DNA of 64,000 bases from contig CAYUOU010000005.1 in NCBI GenBank assembly GCA_964446485.1, positions 1-64,000 on the forward strand, written 5' to 3'. The notes below the pieces were generated by a model. It was not told the origin of the DNA. It ran no database searches and saw nothing but the letters and a program-made list of their open reading frames with translations. The position numbers were made by a program, and so were the translations under genes. How positions within the stretch are numbered: position 1 is the stretch's first letter; each line of letters opens with the position of its first letter. Below, piece by piece: positions 9,901 to 18,848 of this stretch. This DNA is from JBDRRP01 sp964446485 (GTDB lineage Bacteria; Desulfobacterota; Desulfobacteria; Desulfobacterales; JBDRRP01).

Positions 9901-12900
9901 GATACGCTGCCCGCTGGATTCGCCTTCAACAGCAATGACGGTGCGCCGGTCGAGATCAACGCGTCCAGAGGGGCCGCCGTGGATCCTTCCGTTGGAGACA
10001 CGGTCTTGACATGGGAGCGGTGGACCATTCAGCCGGGCGGCTCAGTGACGGTGCGATTCATCGCCGATGTGGCTGGCGGTGTTGCGCCGGGCAGCTACGA
10101 CAATACGGCGGAGGCCGGCAGCGACCAGACCGGGCTCATCTCGGACGACGGCGCCGTGGGCCAGGATACCGGCACCCCGCCGCTCGAGGACCCTGAAGAC
10201 GACGAGGACGTCTTCATTTTTGATGCTCCCACAGGCGACCTGGCTGTCTCCGTGGCGCATACCCAGGATGTGGATACCGATTTCATCGACTATCTCATCG
10301 ACGTGATCAATAACGGGCCATCGGATGAGACCGGCCCCACGTCGGTGACAGTGACGCTGCCCCCGGGGATCGATTACCTTGGCTTCTCCGGAAGTGGCTG
10401 GAGCTTTGTTTCTCAATCGGGACAGGATGTTACATTTTCTTACACTGGCACACTGCCGGCCGGCTCGAGCTTGCCGCAGCTTACTGTCAACACTGAGATC
10501 ACTGCCCCACCGCCGGCCAATCCCATCGCGACGGCGACGGTGAGCGGTGTGCTGCCGGACCTCGACTTGTCCAATAACACCGGCGCCGACCCGTTTGCGC
10601 CCAAAATCGCCGATCTGTCCACTTCCACAAAGACCGTGTCCGATCTCAATGGCGGCGATGTGGAGCCCGGTGATGTGCTGGCATACACCATTACCCTTGT
10701 GGAGACCGGCGGCAAGCGCGCCAAGTTCGTCTCCGTCACCGATGACATTCCCCCAAACGTCAACGGGTTCACGGTGACACAGTGGCCGACCACGCCGTAT
10801 ACCGACGACTCCACCGTTGCGGGGTCGGGCGCCAACGGCACGGGGATTCTCGATATCAACAACTTCGATGTGCCCAAAAACAGCACCATGGAGATTACGT
10901 TCCAGGTGACCGTGGATCTGGGATTGCCTGACGGAGCAGGCATCGACAACCAGGCCGTTATCGACAACCCTCGCGGCGCCGGTGCTTCCCCCTCGGCGCC
11001 AACCATTATTTTACGCGCCTCGGCGTTGCCGGGAACGGGCACCAAGCCACTCTACCTTTTCGGCAACACCGACTTGAGCCGGCAGGTGCCGTCGTCGGGT
11101 CAGGCCACCATCACCCTCGACAACACCAACAATGCCAATGCCGGCGACCCGCCGTCCGAAAACGTTGTGTTCACTTTGGTGCCGGCTTTGCAGCAGGAAC
11201 TGCGCATCGATAGCTCAAGCGGCAACATTTTGCTCACCGTGTGGCTGGCCAGGCAGGATTGGGCGACCTGGCGAAGGTTGTACGCGCGCCTCGATGCCAC
11301 CGGCGCATTGAATGCCCGCATCGGGACCTACCTCAACCCGTCCAACAACGAGGTCATGCCCGATACGCCGACACAGTACAATATCGACATTCCCATCGAC
11401 ACCGTTGTCTGGCCGGCGGGGGGTCCAGATGATGAAATTGTTCTGCCAGCAGGAACTGCCATCACGCTGACCCTTGCCAGCTACGAGGTCACGGGTGCCT
11501 CGGCCGGCAACCGTCAGATCATCGTGCACCCCGACGAAGGCGATCTCGCCTCACGTTCCCAGGTGCGCCTTACGGCCAATTCCATCATCAATGTTGATGC
11601 CGTGACATTTTACGACGACGCCTATCCCGCCGGGGCCTTGATCAGCAGTGCCATACCCGGCACAACCGTTTACATCCGTGCCGACATCAGCGACCCCTTC
11701 GGGTTTGCCGATGTGACCGGTGCCACCCTCGATTTGATCGATCCCGTCGGCACCGTTCAGGTCAACGACGGCGTGATGACCGCGGTGGCCGACAACGGTA
11801 CCGACTCAAAAACATTCGAGTACGAATACACCGTCCCGTTGAATGCCGAGCTGGATTTCTGGATGGCCTATGTGACCGGCCAGGAAGGTGAGGAGGGCAC
11901 CGTTACGGATATCGGTCAGAACACCATTAATATCACGACATTGACCGGCGCGGATCTGGCCGTATCGAAAACCCACTCCGATACCCTCACCTTCAACCAG
12001 ACCGGCGACTTTACCATCCGTGTGACCAACAACGGGCCCGAGGACCAGACGGCCAATGTGGTGGTGACGGACACCATACCTGCAGGAATGAGCTACGTTT
12101 CCAGTTTAGGCAGTGGTTGGACGGTGAACACCAGTGCCGATCCCACAATCACCTGGACGTATTCGGCCAACCCGGCAACACCGGTGGCCGCTGGATTCGA
12201 CCTTCCGCCCATTGCCCTCATCGTATTGGTGGGTGACAGCGCCACTGCACCGTCGACGATCCAGAACACCGCATCGGTGAACTTAGGTGTCGGCGAAAAC
12301 AACCCCGGGAACAATGCGTCGATTGACACGGTGAACATTCTCGCCCTCGGGGTCGACAAGTCGGTGGACGTTTCGGGTGCCTACTATTACGCCGGCGACA
12401 ACCCCGGTGATGAACTGACCTACACCGTCACCGTCACGAACAGTTCCGACGGCGTGGTGAGAAACATCGACGTTACGGACAATATTCCCCCGGGGGTTAC
12501 TTATGTGCCGGCGAGCACCCAGGTGACAGCCCCTGACCACCCGATCCGTGTCACCGAATACTTCCTCGGCATCGGCACGTTTTCAGGCACTACCTACGAT
12601 TTGATCCTCAACCACGACCTGGTCGAAGACTACTTCGTCATCATCCAGGGCAGCGACGGAGACGGCTCCGGGGGCGGCAACACCGGGCCCCGCGAGAACT
12701 ACGTTGCCATCGTTGCGGATCCCTTCGGCACGGGAGATTTGACCGGGCTGTCGCGACCGGATGCCATTACACTTGAACGTGGCGCCGCCGACAACGATTG
12801 GTTGGGGGTGGTCACTGTCGTGGAATCCATCCAGCCTAGTGATCCGGATGGATTCCAACTGCTGGATGTCGTCGAATTGTCTCAAGGCGCCGGGGCCACC

Positions 12901-15900
12901 TCGGGCAGCGGCAACGCGGCGTTGGGATGGTCGGACATCGATCAGGTGGTGTTGTTTGGCAGCGCCAATGGCGCCGGCTGCCGGACCGGTGAGGCCAGCA
13001 ACAACAACATGGTGACCTGCTGGAGCCGGCTCTTTCCATCAGGGGCATCGCAAATCAACTGGACCCGCAATGCCGGCGGCGCAACGCTGGGGGCAGCTAC
13101 CGCCACGGTGATGGCGACCCAGTGGGGCGGCAACTGGGATGTTCAGCGTGCGCGGGTGAACGGCACCAACGGCGGCGACGGCGCCAATGCTGCGGGCGAA
13201 TACAACACGCAAACCATATCCTCCGTCACCCGGGCGAACACGTGGGTCTGGGGAACTGGCCACACCGACGACAACGGCCTTGGCGACGGGGCGGAAGGCA
13301 TGCTGATTACGCTGGGCAACGGCGTCAACCAAAACACCACTGAAACAACGGTGGCTGTGGCCTCGGAAAACAACAATACGGAAGTGGATGTGGACGTCTA
13401 CGTGATGAGCCATCCTGAACTCACCGTTGACTACCGGTTCAAGGCCGATGGCGACACCAATGCCCTCACCGTTGACCAGACGGTGGATGCCGCCCAGGGA
13501 TGGCGAATGGCGCAGGTCACCAACGGATCCGGCGGTACGGGTACCGCCTACCCGCGGCCGCTGTGGTCGGCACGGTACACGGCCGACGATACGGTTCGAC
13601 TGGAGCGGCGCCGCTCCGGCCAACCCTTTCCAGCCTGGTTGCAGGGCGTCAATTTTTCAACCATGGGTGCAGGCGCCACAGCCACCAATCCGGGCGGTGC
13701 ACCGCCGACGCTGATATCCGCGGACGACGGATACAGCCTGTTGCCGGGTGAGTCGCTGATGGTCACCTTCAAGGTGGTTGTGGACAATCCGTTCAGTTCA
13801 GGCCCGCTGAACAACGCCGTGCTGGTGACCGCGGACGGGTTTACCGACACCGCTGTCGCCACCCAGCCGCTACAGGTGAGAACCCTGGGTGTGCCCGACT
13901 TCACTGACGACATCGGAAACCCCATCAGCGGCGGGGATGTAAGCAAGCCGGATTTCGAATACACGGGCGATGCCACACAGCCGGCATTCCTGAAACTTGT
14001 GGACAATGACCGAAATGCGGACATCGATGCCATCGATACCGTGGTAACGACGGTGACCAACCCGGATACCGGTGACAGTGTTACCGTGACGCTTTATGAA
14101 ACCGGCCCGGACACGGGTATTTTTACCAACGACATTCTGGGCCAGCGATTTGAGATGCCCCTTGTCTCTTGTGAAGACCCCAAACTCAACTGCTGCAGCG
14201 ATATCCCCAGCGACCCGCAGTGTGACCAAGCGGCCAAAGACGCCCTTCCCACGGCCGCCGAGTCTCTGTGGGTACAGCCGGGAACGACACCGGGACTGCA
14301 ACTGGTCTATGAAGACCCCGCAGACAGTACCCGGGACACTGATACGGCGACGGCCTTCATCGCCACCGCAGTGGTGCTCTCCGACGTGGGGGCCTATGCG
14401 GTGAACGGTGAATCCGTTGTTTACTGGGAGACCGCCTCAGAGGTGGGCACGGCGGCGTTCAACGTGTTGCGAAAAGCCGATGGCGATGCTGCCTGGCAGC
14501 CTGTCAACGAACGGCCCTTGGCCAGCCTCAGGGGTCGCCCCCAGGGCGGCGTCTACCGGCTGGCGGACCCGACTGCGGTATATGGCGATGTCGTTAGTTA
14601 TTTGCTGGAAGAACTGGAAATCTCCGGCCGAACCAATCGCTACGGCCCGTTCAACGTGACTGTCGGCGACATGCCTGCCCGCTTTGCCGACCTTGACGGG
14701 ATGACCGGTGATTTTCACAAAGCCCCTCATGCATACAATGGCCTGCCTCTGCCCAAGATCCGATTGGCGCTGTTTTCCAGGGCGGCTCTCTCGGCGCCGG
14801 ACCCCGGCACCGCCATCAAGATCAGCGTCACCCGGGAAGGCCTCGTCTTCATCGGCGCCCCCCAGATCGCCACCTTGCTGGGGATCGATGACGGCGATGT
14901 GATCAACGGCCTGCCTTACGGCGAACTGGTCCTCACTAGAGTGGGCAAGATCGTTCCTTATCAGCCGGCGGCAGATGGTTCCGGACTCTACTTCTACGGC
15001 GCCGCCATCGAGAGCCCCTACACCGACAGCAATGTCTACTGGCTGCGCCAGGGCAGCGGTCTCGTCATGACCGGCGGCGACGACGCACGGGGAGATGTCA
15101 CCGGTGTGGACGGTGTGACGCTGGCGGACGCCATTGCGGCCCTGAAGGCCGTGTCGGGCGTCTCAGCCGCCGACGTCCGCGGCGATTACTCCGTGTTTAA
15201 CGCCGACGTCAATGCCAACAACCGCGTGGATCTGGCCGAAGCCGCCTACGTGGTCCAGGCGCTGGCCGGTCTGCGAGCCGTGCCCGCCGGTGGCGGGGGT
15301 GTCATTCCCGCTGCTTCGTCCCAGAGCTTCACCGCCACGGTGCGCCAGGAGCAGGACCTCATTGCGCTCACGGATTATTTCAAGGATCCTGCCGGCGACT
15401 TCTGGGTGTGGGGGGCCATGACTGCCGGGGATTCGCCCAATGACGTGCTTGGCGGGACGTTTTATCTGGAAGGCTGGACGGGCGACGGCCCGGTGTCGCT
15501 GTCCATCGATCTTTTTGGCGGCACCGCCGACAACCATTGCGTCCAGGCCGCCATCAATCTCGTACCCGTCGGCGACAAACAGTGCTGGAGCGGCGTTGCC
15601 CCTTATCGATTTGAGGTGCCGGATGTTTCCTCGGCCCCCATCAACAATGACGGGACGGACATCTTATCCATCCAGGCATTGACCGACAACACCCTCGTTT
15701 TCAGCACGGTGGCTCTCGATGGCATCGACGCCACCTATCCGAAGGCGATGACCGCTATCGGCAATATGCTCACCCTCACCGGCGACGGCGCGGAAACCGT
15801 TACCATCGATGGGTTTGCTTCTCCAGACATCACGGTGTTTGATGTCGCAGACCCCGACCGGCCCAGAATCGTAACCGACCGGCTGGTGGACGGCGCCCCC

Positions 15901-17100
15901 GAAAATTATCGGGCCAGTTTCCGCCCGGCCGACGCCGACACACCGTATATCGTCGTGGTGCCCAACCCACTCGCCGCCCCCGATGCCATGGTGGCCATTG
16001 ACGACAGCGATTTGACCCATCCGGACACGGCCATCGACTACCTCGTCATCGCACCGGCCTCGATGACCACGACCGCCCAAGCATTGGCCGACTACCGTGC
16101 CAGCCAGGGGCTGGCAAGCCGTGTCGCCGCCTTCGAGGAGGTCGTGGATGCATTCAACAACGGGTTCCGGAGTCCCGAGGCGATCAGGAATCTGCTGGCC
16201 TTCGCCGTGGCCAACTGGCAGCGTGCCCCGCAGTTTGTGGTTCTTGCCGGCAACGGCACATACGACCACAAGAACGCCGAAGCCAAGAACGATAACCTCA
16301 TACCGACCCTGCTCGTGGGAACGCCCCAGGGGCTTTTTGCATCGGATCAACTGCTTGCCGATGTCGGTCCTGTCGACGGGCTGCCGGATCTCGCCATCGG
16401 CCGTCTCCCTGCGCTGGATGAGGCCGAATTGACGGCGATGATCGATCACATCATCGCCTTTGAATCGGGCAGCGGTGACTGGCGCACCCGTGTTATCATG
16501 AGCGCCGGAACCCCCGAGTTCCCGGGCGAAATCAACGATTTCACCGCTGACAGTGATTCCGTGGAGACCCTGCTGCCTGACGGCCTGACCATTGACCGCG
16601 TCACCATGAGTTCGGGTGCCGGCAACACCGATCTGATGGCATCGTTGAACACCGGCGCCGCCTTGTTCAATTATTTGGGGCACGGCGGCTACGACCGGTT
16701 GGCCGGTGCGGGACTGCTGACGCTGGATGACATCCCCGGCCTCACCAACAATGGATCGCGGCCGGTCCTATCGGCGCTCACCTGCATCGTTGGCAATTAC
16801 GGCATTCCCGGCATCGACGCCCTGGGCGAATCCATGCTGAAGGCTGCCAATGGGGGAGCCATCGCCGTCTGGTCGCCATCAGGCCTTTCCATCAACGAAA
16901 AGGCCGTGTGGTTGAACCAGGAATATGTTCGACAGCTGCGCGCAACGGATGACGATCGTTTGGGTAGCGTCATCCTGAACGCCCTGCACGCCTATTACGG
17001 GCAATCAGGGGATGGTCTGCTGGTGGGCATCTACAACCTTCTGGGAGATCCTGCACTGCGGATTCCCGTGGAAATTATCTATAGTGGAGAAATCAATTAG
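6955..17100 (+). CDS. Giant exported multidomain protein with DUF11 repeats and C-terminal gingipain-type (C25) peptidase domain
   Basis: The product has about 3,381 residues. An N-terminal signal peptide (hydrophobic LAFLLGVTFFSIIFGALPAA) is followed by a domain resembling IgGFc-binding protein N-termini (YYDHWEDGYDFDP near residue 95). Eight DUF11-type repeats start near residues 495, 638, 793, 943, 1094, 1219, 1666 and 1796, each with a DTLPAGF-like end. A dockerin/EF-hand-like stretch lies near 2713-2776 (GDVTGVDGVTLADA, NADVNANNRVDLAEA). Residues 3026-3381 resemble peptidase family C25, with His3243 in YLGHGGYD and Cys3277 in LTCIVGNYG, 34 apart; gingipain R spaces its dyad by 33. No membrane anchor or sorting tail is obvious. 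GGAG at 6943 suits the ATG at 6955 better than 6949. The PqqD-like gene starts one base after the stop, so they are probably co-transcribed. Confidence 0.85.
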   Translation: MHCAALPSSRLAFLLGVTFFSIIFGALPAAHAAIFAGYSEYYIPGRERQMWDVFSDLDVRIAANLGGAPQLDISQGMHTVISITVTGDDTTVYYDHWEDGYDFDPNDPDNTADQQWVRDAGDVITLTESNIPVNPRGTAVYYDGGDRIYIAGTSATVSRTSWAEDAGPVFAISWELFPVKPFLTDYTIPVGRDIAVNAPNYSDFERVYILVQSVTDGNTIQIDDPTTPFVDVTTTLNRGETTELFNTNAGTHVTGSAQVQVHFIVGSDTRNRYEARGFNAMPEALWDNEYYSPVGGFTNGDTDIYLYNPHSSSIIIFYEDSLGQGAFVIPAKSTVSYQDGAGRFVPIGSGVYLTSDNIFWGISSADAESRTYDWGFSLVPVNFLTDEYYLSWAPGTSEAAPTANGSPAFVTPIFDDTIINIDFSPTDGIIDQTVTRNRLETIKVFDPDNDNSGMRIFASAPIAVAWGQDPDTAGTGNPYLDLGTANLPMPPDWIDLTLGLEKTADPTVIAPVAGQQTRFTLVVSTYDFPVKGIAVQDVLPAGFSYVNNSTVIQLPDNTALVGVSANPAISGQTLTWDNATLNNLDMAAAETLTITYDTIIDGTVVSGQFANAAQASGSRLLGSQVFSPFDNAIIDVAPLVIDKDSITKTVSSGGTAQYTVKFQNISDIDATGVSISDTLPAGFSVVSTDSIVTTAGVSPLGPAAPATVPNPGDTNLTWGPWDVDSLGEVLVTFTVAVAATVAPDVYDNTASADATWNGSLVSIDDKGEVAQDLGTPSGEDPEDDEDVEVVSLLLDMDTTTDTIAAGGQATYVITVQNDSTATVSGVDISASLPPGFTYASTSSIAITDSGTPGDTTRPTTTSPSVGDVNPQWGTWNIGPGDAVTITLVADVAGSVAPGTYDASAFADSPLTGLIDDAGPVAGDIHTLPSDTGTDEDVTVETAVLTIDKDAVVKNAVRGSTAVTWQIVVANSGTADATNVVISDTLPAGFAFNSNDGAPVEINASRGAAVDPSVGDTVLTWERWTIQPGGSVTVRFIADVAGGVAPGSYDNTAEAGSDQTGLISDDGAVGQDTGTPPLEDPEDDEDVFIFDAPTGDLAVSVAHTQDVDTDFIDYLIDVINNGPSDETGPTSVTVTLPPGIDYLGFSGSGWSFVSQSGQDVTFSYTGTLPAGSSLPQLTVNTEITAPPPANPIATATVSGVLPDLDLSNNTGADPFAPKIADLSTSTKTVSDLNGGDVEPGDVLAYTITLVETGGKRAKFVSVTDDIPPNVNGFTVTQWPTTPYTDDSTVAGSGANGTGILDINNFDVPKNSTMEITFQVTVDLGLPDGAGIDNQAVIDNPRGAGASPSAPTIILRASALPGTGTKPLYLFGNTDLSRQVPSSGQATITLDNTNNANAGDPPSENVVFTLVPALQQELRIDSSSGNILLTVWLARQDWATWRRLYARLDATGALNARIGTYLNPSNNEVMPDTPTQYNIDIPIDTVVWPAGGPDDEIVLPAGTAITLTLASYEVTGASAGNRQIIVHPDEGDLASRSQVRLTANSIINVDAVTFYDDAYPAGALISSAIPGTTVYIRADISDPFGFADVTGATLDLIDPVGTVQVNDGVMTAVADNGTDSKTFEYEYTVPLNAELDFWMAYVTGQEGEEGTVTDIGQNTINITTLTGADLAVSKTHSDTLTFNQTGDFTIRVTNNGPEDQTANVVVTDTIPAGMSYVSSLGSGWTVNTSADPTITWTYSANPATPVAAGFDLPPIALIVLVGDSATAPSTIQNTASVNLGVGENNPGNNASIDTVNILALGVDKSVDVSGAYYYAGDNPGDELTYTVTVTNSSDGVVRNIDVTDNIPPGVTYVPASTQVTAPDHPIRVTEYFLGIGTFSGTTYDLILNHDLVEDYFVIIQGSDGDGSGGGNTGPRENYVAIVADPFGTGDLTGLSRPDAITLERGAADNDWLGVVTVVESIQPSDPDGFQLLDVVELSQGAGATSGSGNAALGWSDIDQVVLFGSANGAGCRTGEASNNNMVTCWSRLFPSGASQINWTRNAGGATLGAATATVMATQWGGNWDVQRARVNGTNGGDGANAAGEYNTQTISSVTRANTWVWGTGHTDDNGLGDGAEGMLITLGNGVNQNTTETTVAVASENNNTEVDVDVYVMSHPELTVDYRFKADGDTNALTVDQTVDAAQGWRMAQVTNGSGGTGTAYPRPLWSARYTADDTVRLERRRSGQPFPAWLQGVNFSTMGAGATATNPGGAPPTLISADDGYSLLPGESLMVTFKVVVDNPFSSGPLNNAVLVTADGFTDTAVATQPLQVRTLGVPDFTDDIGNPISGGDVSKPDFEYTGDATQPAFLKLVDNDRNADIDAIDTVVTTVTNPDTGDSVTVTLYETGPDTGIFTNDILGQRFEMPLVSCEDPKLNCCSDIPSDPQCDQAAKDALPTAAESLWVQPGTTPGLQLVYEDPADSTRDTDTATAFIATAVVLSDVGAYAVNGESVVYWETASEVGTAAFNVLRKADGDAAWQPVNERPLASLRGRPQGGVYRLADPTAVYGDVVSYLLEELEISGRTNRYGPFNVTVGDMPARFADLDGMTGDFHKAPHAYNGLPLPKIRLALFSRAALSAPDPGTAIKISVTREGLVFIGAPQIATLLGIDDGDVINGLPYGELVLTRVGKIVPYQPAADGSGLYFYGAAIESPYTDSNVYWLRQGSGLVMTGGDDARGDVTGVDGVTLADAIAALKAVSGVSAADVRGDYSVFNADVNANNRVDLAEAAYVVQALAGLRAVPAGGGGVIPAASSQSFTATVRQEQDLIALTDYFKDPAGDFWVWGAMTAGDSPNDVLGGTFYLEGWTGDGPVSLSIDLFGGTADNHCVQAAINLVPVGDKQCWSGVAPYRFEVPDVSSAPINNDGTDILSIQALTDNTLVFSTVALDGIDATYPKAMTAIGNMLTLTGDGAETVTIDGFASPDITVFDVADPDRPRIVTDRLVDGAPENYRASFRPADADTPYIVVVPNPLAAPDAMVAIDDSDLTHPDTAIDYLVIAPASMTTTAQALADYRASQGLASRVAAFEEVVDAFNNGFRSPEAIRNLLAFAVANWQRAPQFVVLAGNGTYDHKNAEAKNDNLIPTLLVGTPQGLFASDQLLADVGPVDGLPDLAIGRLPALDEAELTAMIDHIIAFESGSGDWRTRVIMSAGTPEFPGEINDFTADSDSVETLLPDGLTIDRVTMSSGAGNTDLMASLNTGAALFNYLGHGGYDRLAGAGLLTLDDIPGLTNNGSRPVLSALTCIVGNYGIPGIDALGESMLKAANGGAIAVWSPSGLSINEKAVWLNQEYVRQLRATDDDRLGSVILNALHAYYGQSGDGLLVGIYNLLGDPALRIPVEIIYSGEIN

Positions 17101-17101
17101 C

Positions 17102-17407
17102 ATGCATTCGTCTGTCATTTTCCGTGACGCCGTCTATGAAAAAGCGCCGGACATCGTCCACCGCGATATTGCCGGTGAGAATCTGCTGGTCCCCATCAGG
17201 GGTAAACTGGCAGACATGCAGCGTATCTACGCGCTGAATGCCGTGGCGGATTTCATCTGGGAGCGCATCGACGGCGCTGCCTCTGTTAAAGCGATCTCCG
17301 ATGCCGTGGTGGCGGATTTTGATACCGACGCGGCTCAGGCGGCAACCGACGTGCCGGCCCTGATCGCCGAGTTGTATGACGCCGGACTCGTCGTCAAGGT
17401 TCGCTGA
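17102..17407 (+). CDS. PqqD-like peptide chaperone
   Basis: The 101-residue product has the size and pattern of PqqD-family proteins, which bind the leader of a ribosomal peptide and present it to a radical SAM enzyme. Visible features are an opening beta segment (VIFRDAVYEKAPDIVHRDI), the LLVPIRGKLADMQRIYALN segment, AVADFIWERIDG and a C-terminal ELYDAGLVVKV helix-strand. The start codon lies one base after the stop of the giant gene, and the radical SAM gene starts 3 bases after its own stop, so translation is probably coupled. The binding partner is inferred to be the small peptide at 18505. Confidence 0.85.
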   Translation: MHSSVIFRDAVYEKAPDIVHRDIAGENLLVPIRGKLADMQRIYALNAVADFIWERIDGAASVKAISDAVVADFDTDAAQAATDVPALIAELYDAGLVVKVR

Positions 17408-17410
17408 ATC

Positions 17411-18508
17411 ATGGACGGTTGCCGGTATTCCCTCATCAATGACCCCGCCTTCCTCGATGAGATGACCGAGAAGGTGACCGCAAAGCGGGTTCCAGTCGCC
17501 GGCAGCATCGATCTCACCCATCGCTGCAACCTTAGATGCATCCACTGCTACCTGGGCAGCGCCCGCAGCGGCGAATCGGCATCCCTTGAACTGCCCACCG
17601 ACAAGTGGCATGCGCTCATCGACGAGATCACCTCTGCCGGATGCCTGTTTCTGCTCCTCTCCGGCGGCGAGCCCCTGCTGAGGCCGGATTTTGTTGATAT
17701 ATACACCCATGCCAAGCAAAATGGGCTTCTGGTTACCGTATTCACCAACGGCACCCTGCTGAGCGATGCACTGGCCCAACGGTTTGCCGACCTGCCGCCG
17801 CATGGCGTAGAAGTCAGCATTTACGGCGCGACTCCGGCCACCTATGAGCGGGTTACCGGCGTTTCGGGGGCCTTTCAGAGCACCATGGCGGGGATCGAGC
17901 GGCTCGCCGATGCCGGTGTACGCTACAGCCTGAAATCCATCCTCATGACGGTGAACGCAAAAGAGCTGCCGGCCATGAAGGATTTCGCCGCTGCCCGGGG
18001 CGTGGATTTTCGGTTCGACCCGGCCATTTTCCCCTGCCTGAACGGTGATCGCGGTCCCCTCGATTTTCGCGTGGATGCCAGGACGGCGGTGGCCCTTGAA
18101 CTGGACGACCCCGAGGCGCTTCGCCAGTGGGCGGCCTATTACGGCACCATGAAGAACTGCCCTGTGCTGGATCGCCTCTACGGATGCGGCACCGGCCAGA
18201 CCGCCTTCCACATCGATCCCGCCGGGTTCTTACAGCCATGCCTGCTGGTGGATCAACCGCGTTACGATCTAAAGACCGGATCCTTTGAAACAGGGTGGCG
18301 CGAAGTAATCCCGGAGATCCGCCGGCGATCGGCCGGCGACGGATTCGGTTGCAACGCCTGTCCGAAGCGGGTATTATGCGGCATGTGTCCGGCGTTCTTC
18401 CGTTTGGAAAACGGTGCGGAAGACATCCCCTCCGATTACCTCTGCGCGCTGGGCGCACACCGCCTTGAGCGAATTTTGCAGCATATGAAGCTAAGGAGTG
18501 AGACATGA
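17411..18508 (+). CDS. Radical SAM/SPASM peptide-modifying enzyme
   Basis: The 365-residue product has the radical SAM cluster motif CxxxCxxC (Cys39, Cys43, Cys46 in THRCNLRCIHCY) and the SAM-binding GGEP at residues 85-88. The C-terminal third holds Cys250, 259, 277, 314, 317, 323, 326 and 345, a spacing that fits a SPASM/twitch domain with auxiliary iron-sulfur clusters, as in PqqE and sactipeptide or ranthipeptide maturases. It lies between a PqqD-like gene and a short Cys-containing peptide whose ATG overlaps its stop (ATGA). The likely reaction is a carbon-centred crosslink or epimerisation on that peptide, but the chemistry cannot be read from sequence. Confidence 0.92.
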   Translation: MDGCRYSLINDPAFLDEMTEKVTAKRVPVAGSIDLTHRCNLRCIHCYLGSARSGESASLELPTDKWHALIDEITSAGCLFLLLSGGEPLLRPDFVDIYTHAKQNGLLVTVFTNGTLLSDALAQRFADLPPHGVEVSIYGATPATYERVTGVSGAFQSTMAGIERLADAGVRYSLKSILMTVNAKELPAMKDFAAARGVDFRFDPAIFPCLNGDRGPLDFRVDARTAVALELDDPEALRQWAAYYGTMKNCPVLDRLYGCGTGQTAFHIDPAGFLQPCLLVDQPRYDLKTGSFETGWREVIPEIRRRSAGDGFGCNACPKRVLCGMCPAFFRLENGAEDIPSDYLCALGAHRLERILQHMKLRSET

Positions 18509-18693
18509 ACGATTCGGATGATGCCCAGAGGGAGAAGCGATTCTACGAGAAGCCAGTGCTCCGCATCATCGAACTGGCCGCCGAAGAAGTCCTGGCCGTC
18601 GGGTGTAAAACCCAGCAGGTGGGCACCAGCGGATTTGGCAACGGCAAGGCCATCTGCACCTTTCCCCGCCAGTGCTACGGTCCCGGTTCCTGA
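18505..18693 (+). CDS. Candidate ribosomal peptide precursor (62 residues)
   Basis: The peptide overlaps the radical SAM gene by 4 bases (ATGA) and has a strong AAGGAG 6 bases before its ATG, so it is almost certainly translated. The N-terminal part is acidic and helical (YEKPVLRIIELAAEEVLAVG) and reads like a leader. The C-terminal part is rich in Gly with Cys34, Cys51 and Cys57, ends CYGPGS, and reads like a modified core. Being next to PqqD-like and SPASM proteins is the main support. It is not PqqA (no E-x3-Y core) nor SCIFF-like (no six Cys in 45 residues). The modified residues and cleavage site are unknown. Confidence 0.75.
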   Translation: MNDSDDAQREKRFYEKPVLRIIELAAEEVLAVGCKTQQVGTSGFGNGKAICTFPRQCYGPGS

Positions 18694-18848
18694 TCGCCTC
18701 CCCCAAACGATTGCTTCGCCATGGCGGGCGTCAAGAGGTTGTTCGGCGTCACCTTTTCCCATGTGTCCCCTCTCGTCCACGCTTTTTCAAACCCATCCAT
18801 GAGTCCGGTCGCCGAAAGCGTTGCCCTGCCGAAGGATCGAGCACGCCC

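Noticed and set aside
15664..16683. Minus-strand ORF of 339 codons inside the giant gene
   Set aside because: It runs antisense to the start of the C25 domain; no conserved motif in the translation.
17093..18211. Minus-strand ORF of 372 codons opposite PqqD and radical SAM
   Set aside because: The plus strand has clear PqqD-like and radical SAM proteins with good coupling.
18672..18848. N-terminal extension of the unknown cluster gene
   Set aside because: It overlaps the precursor gene and adds an Arg-rich stretch without structure; the ATG at 18849 fits better.
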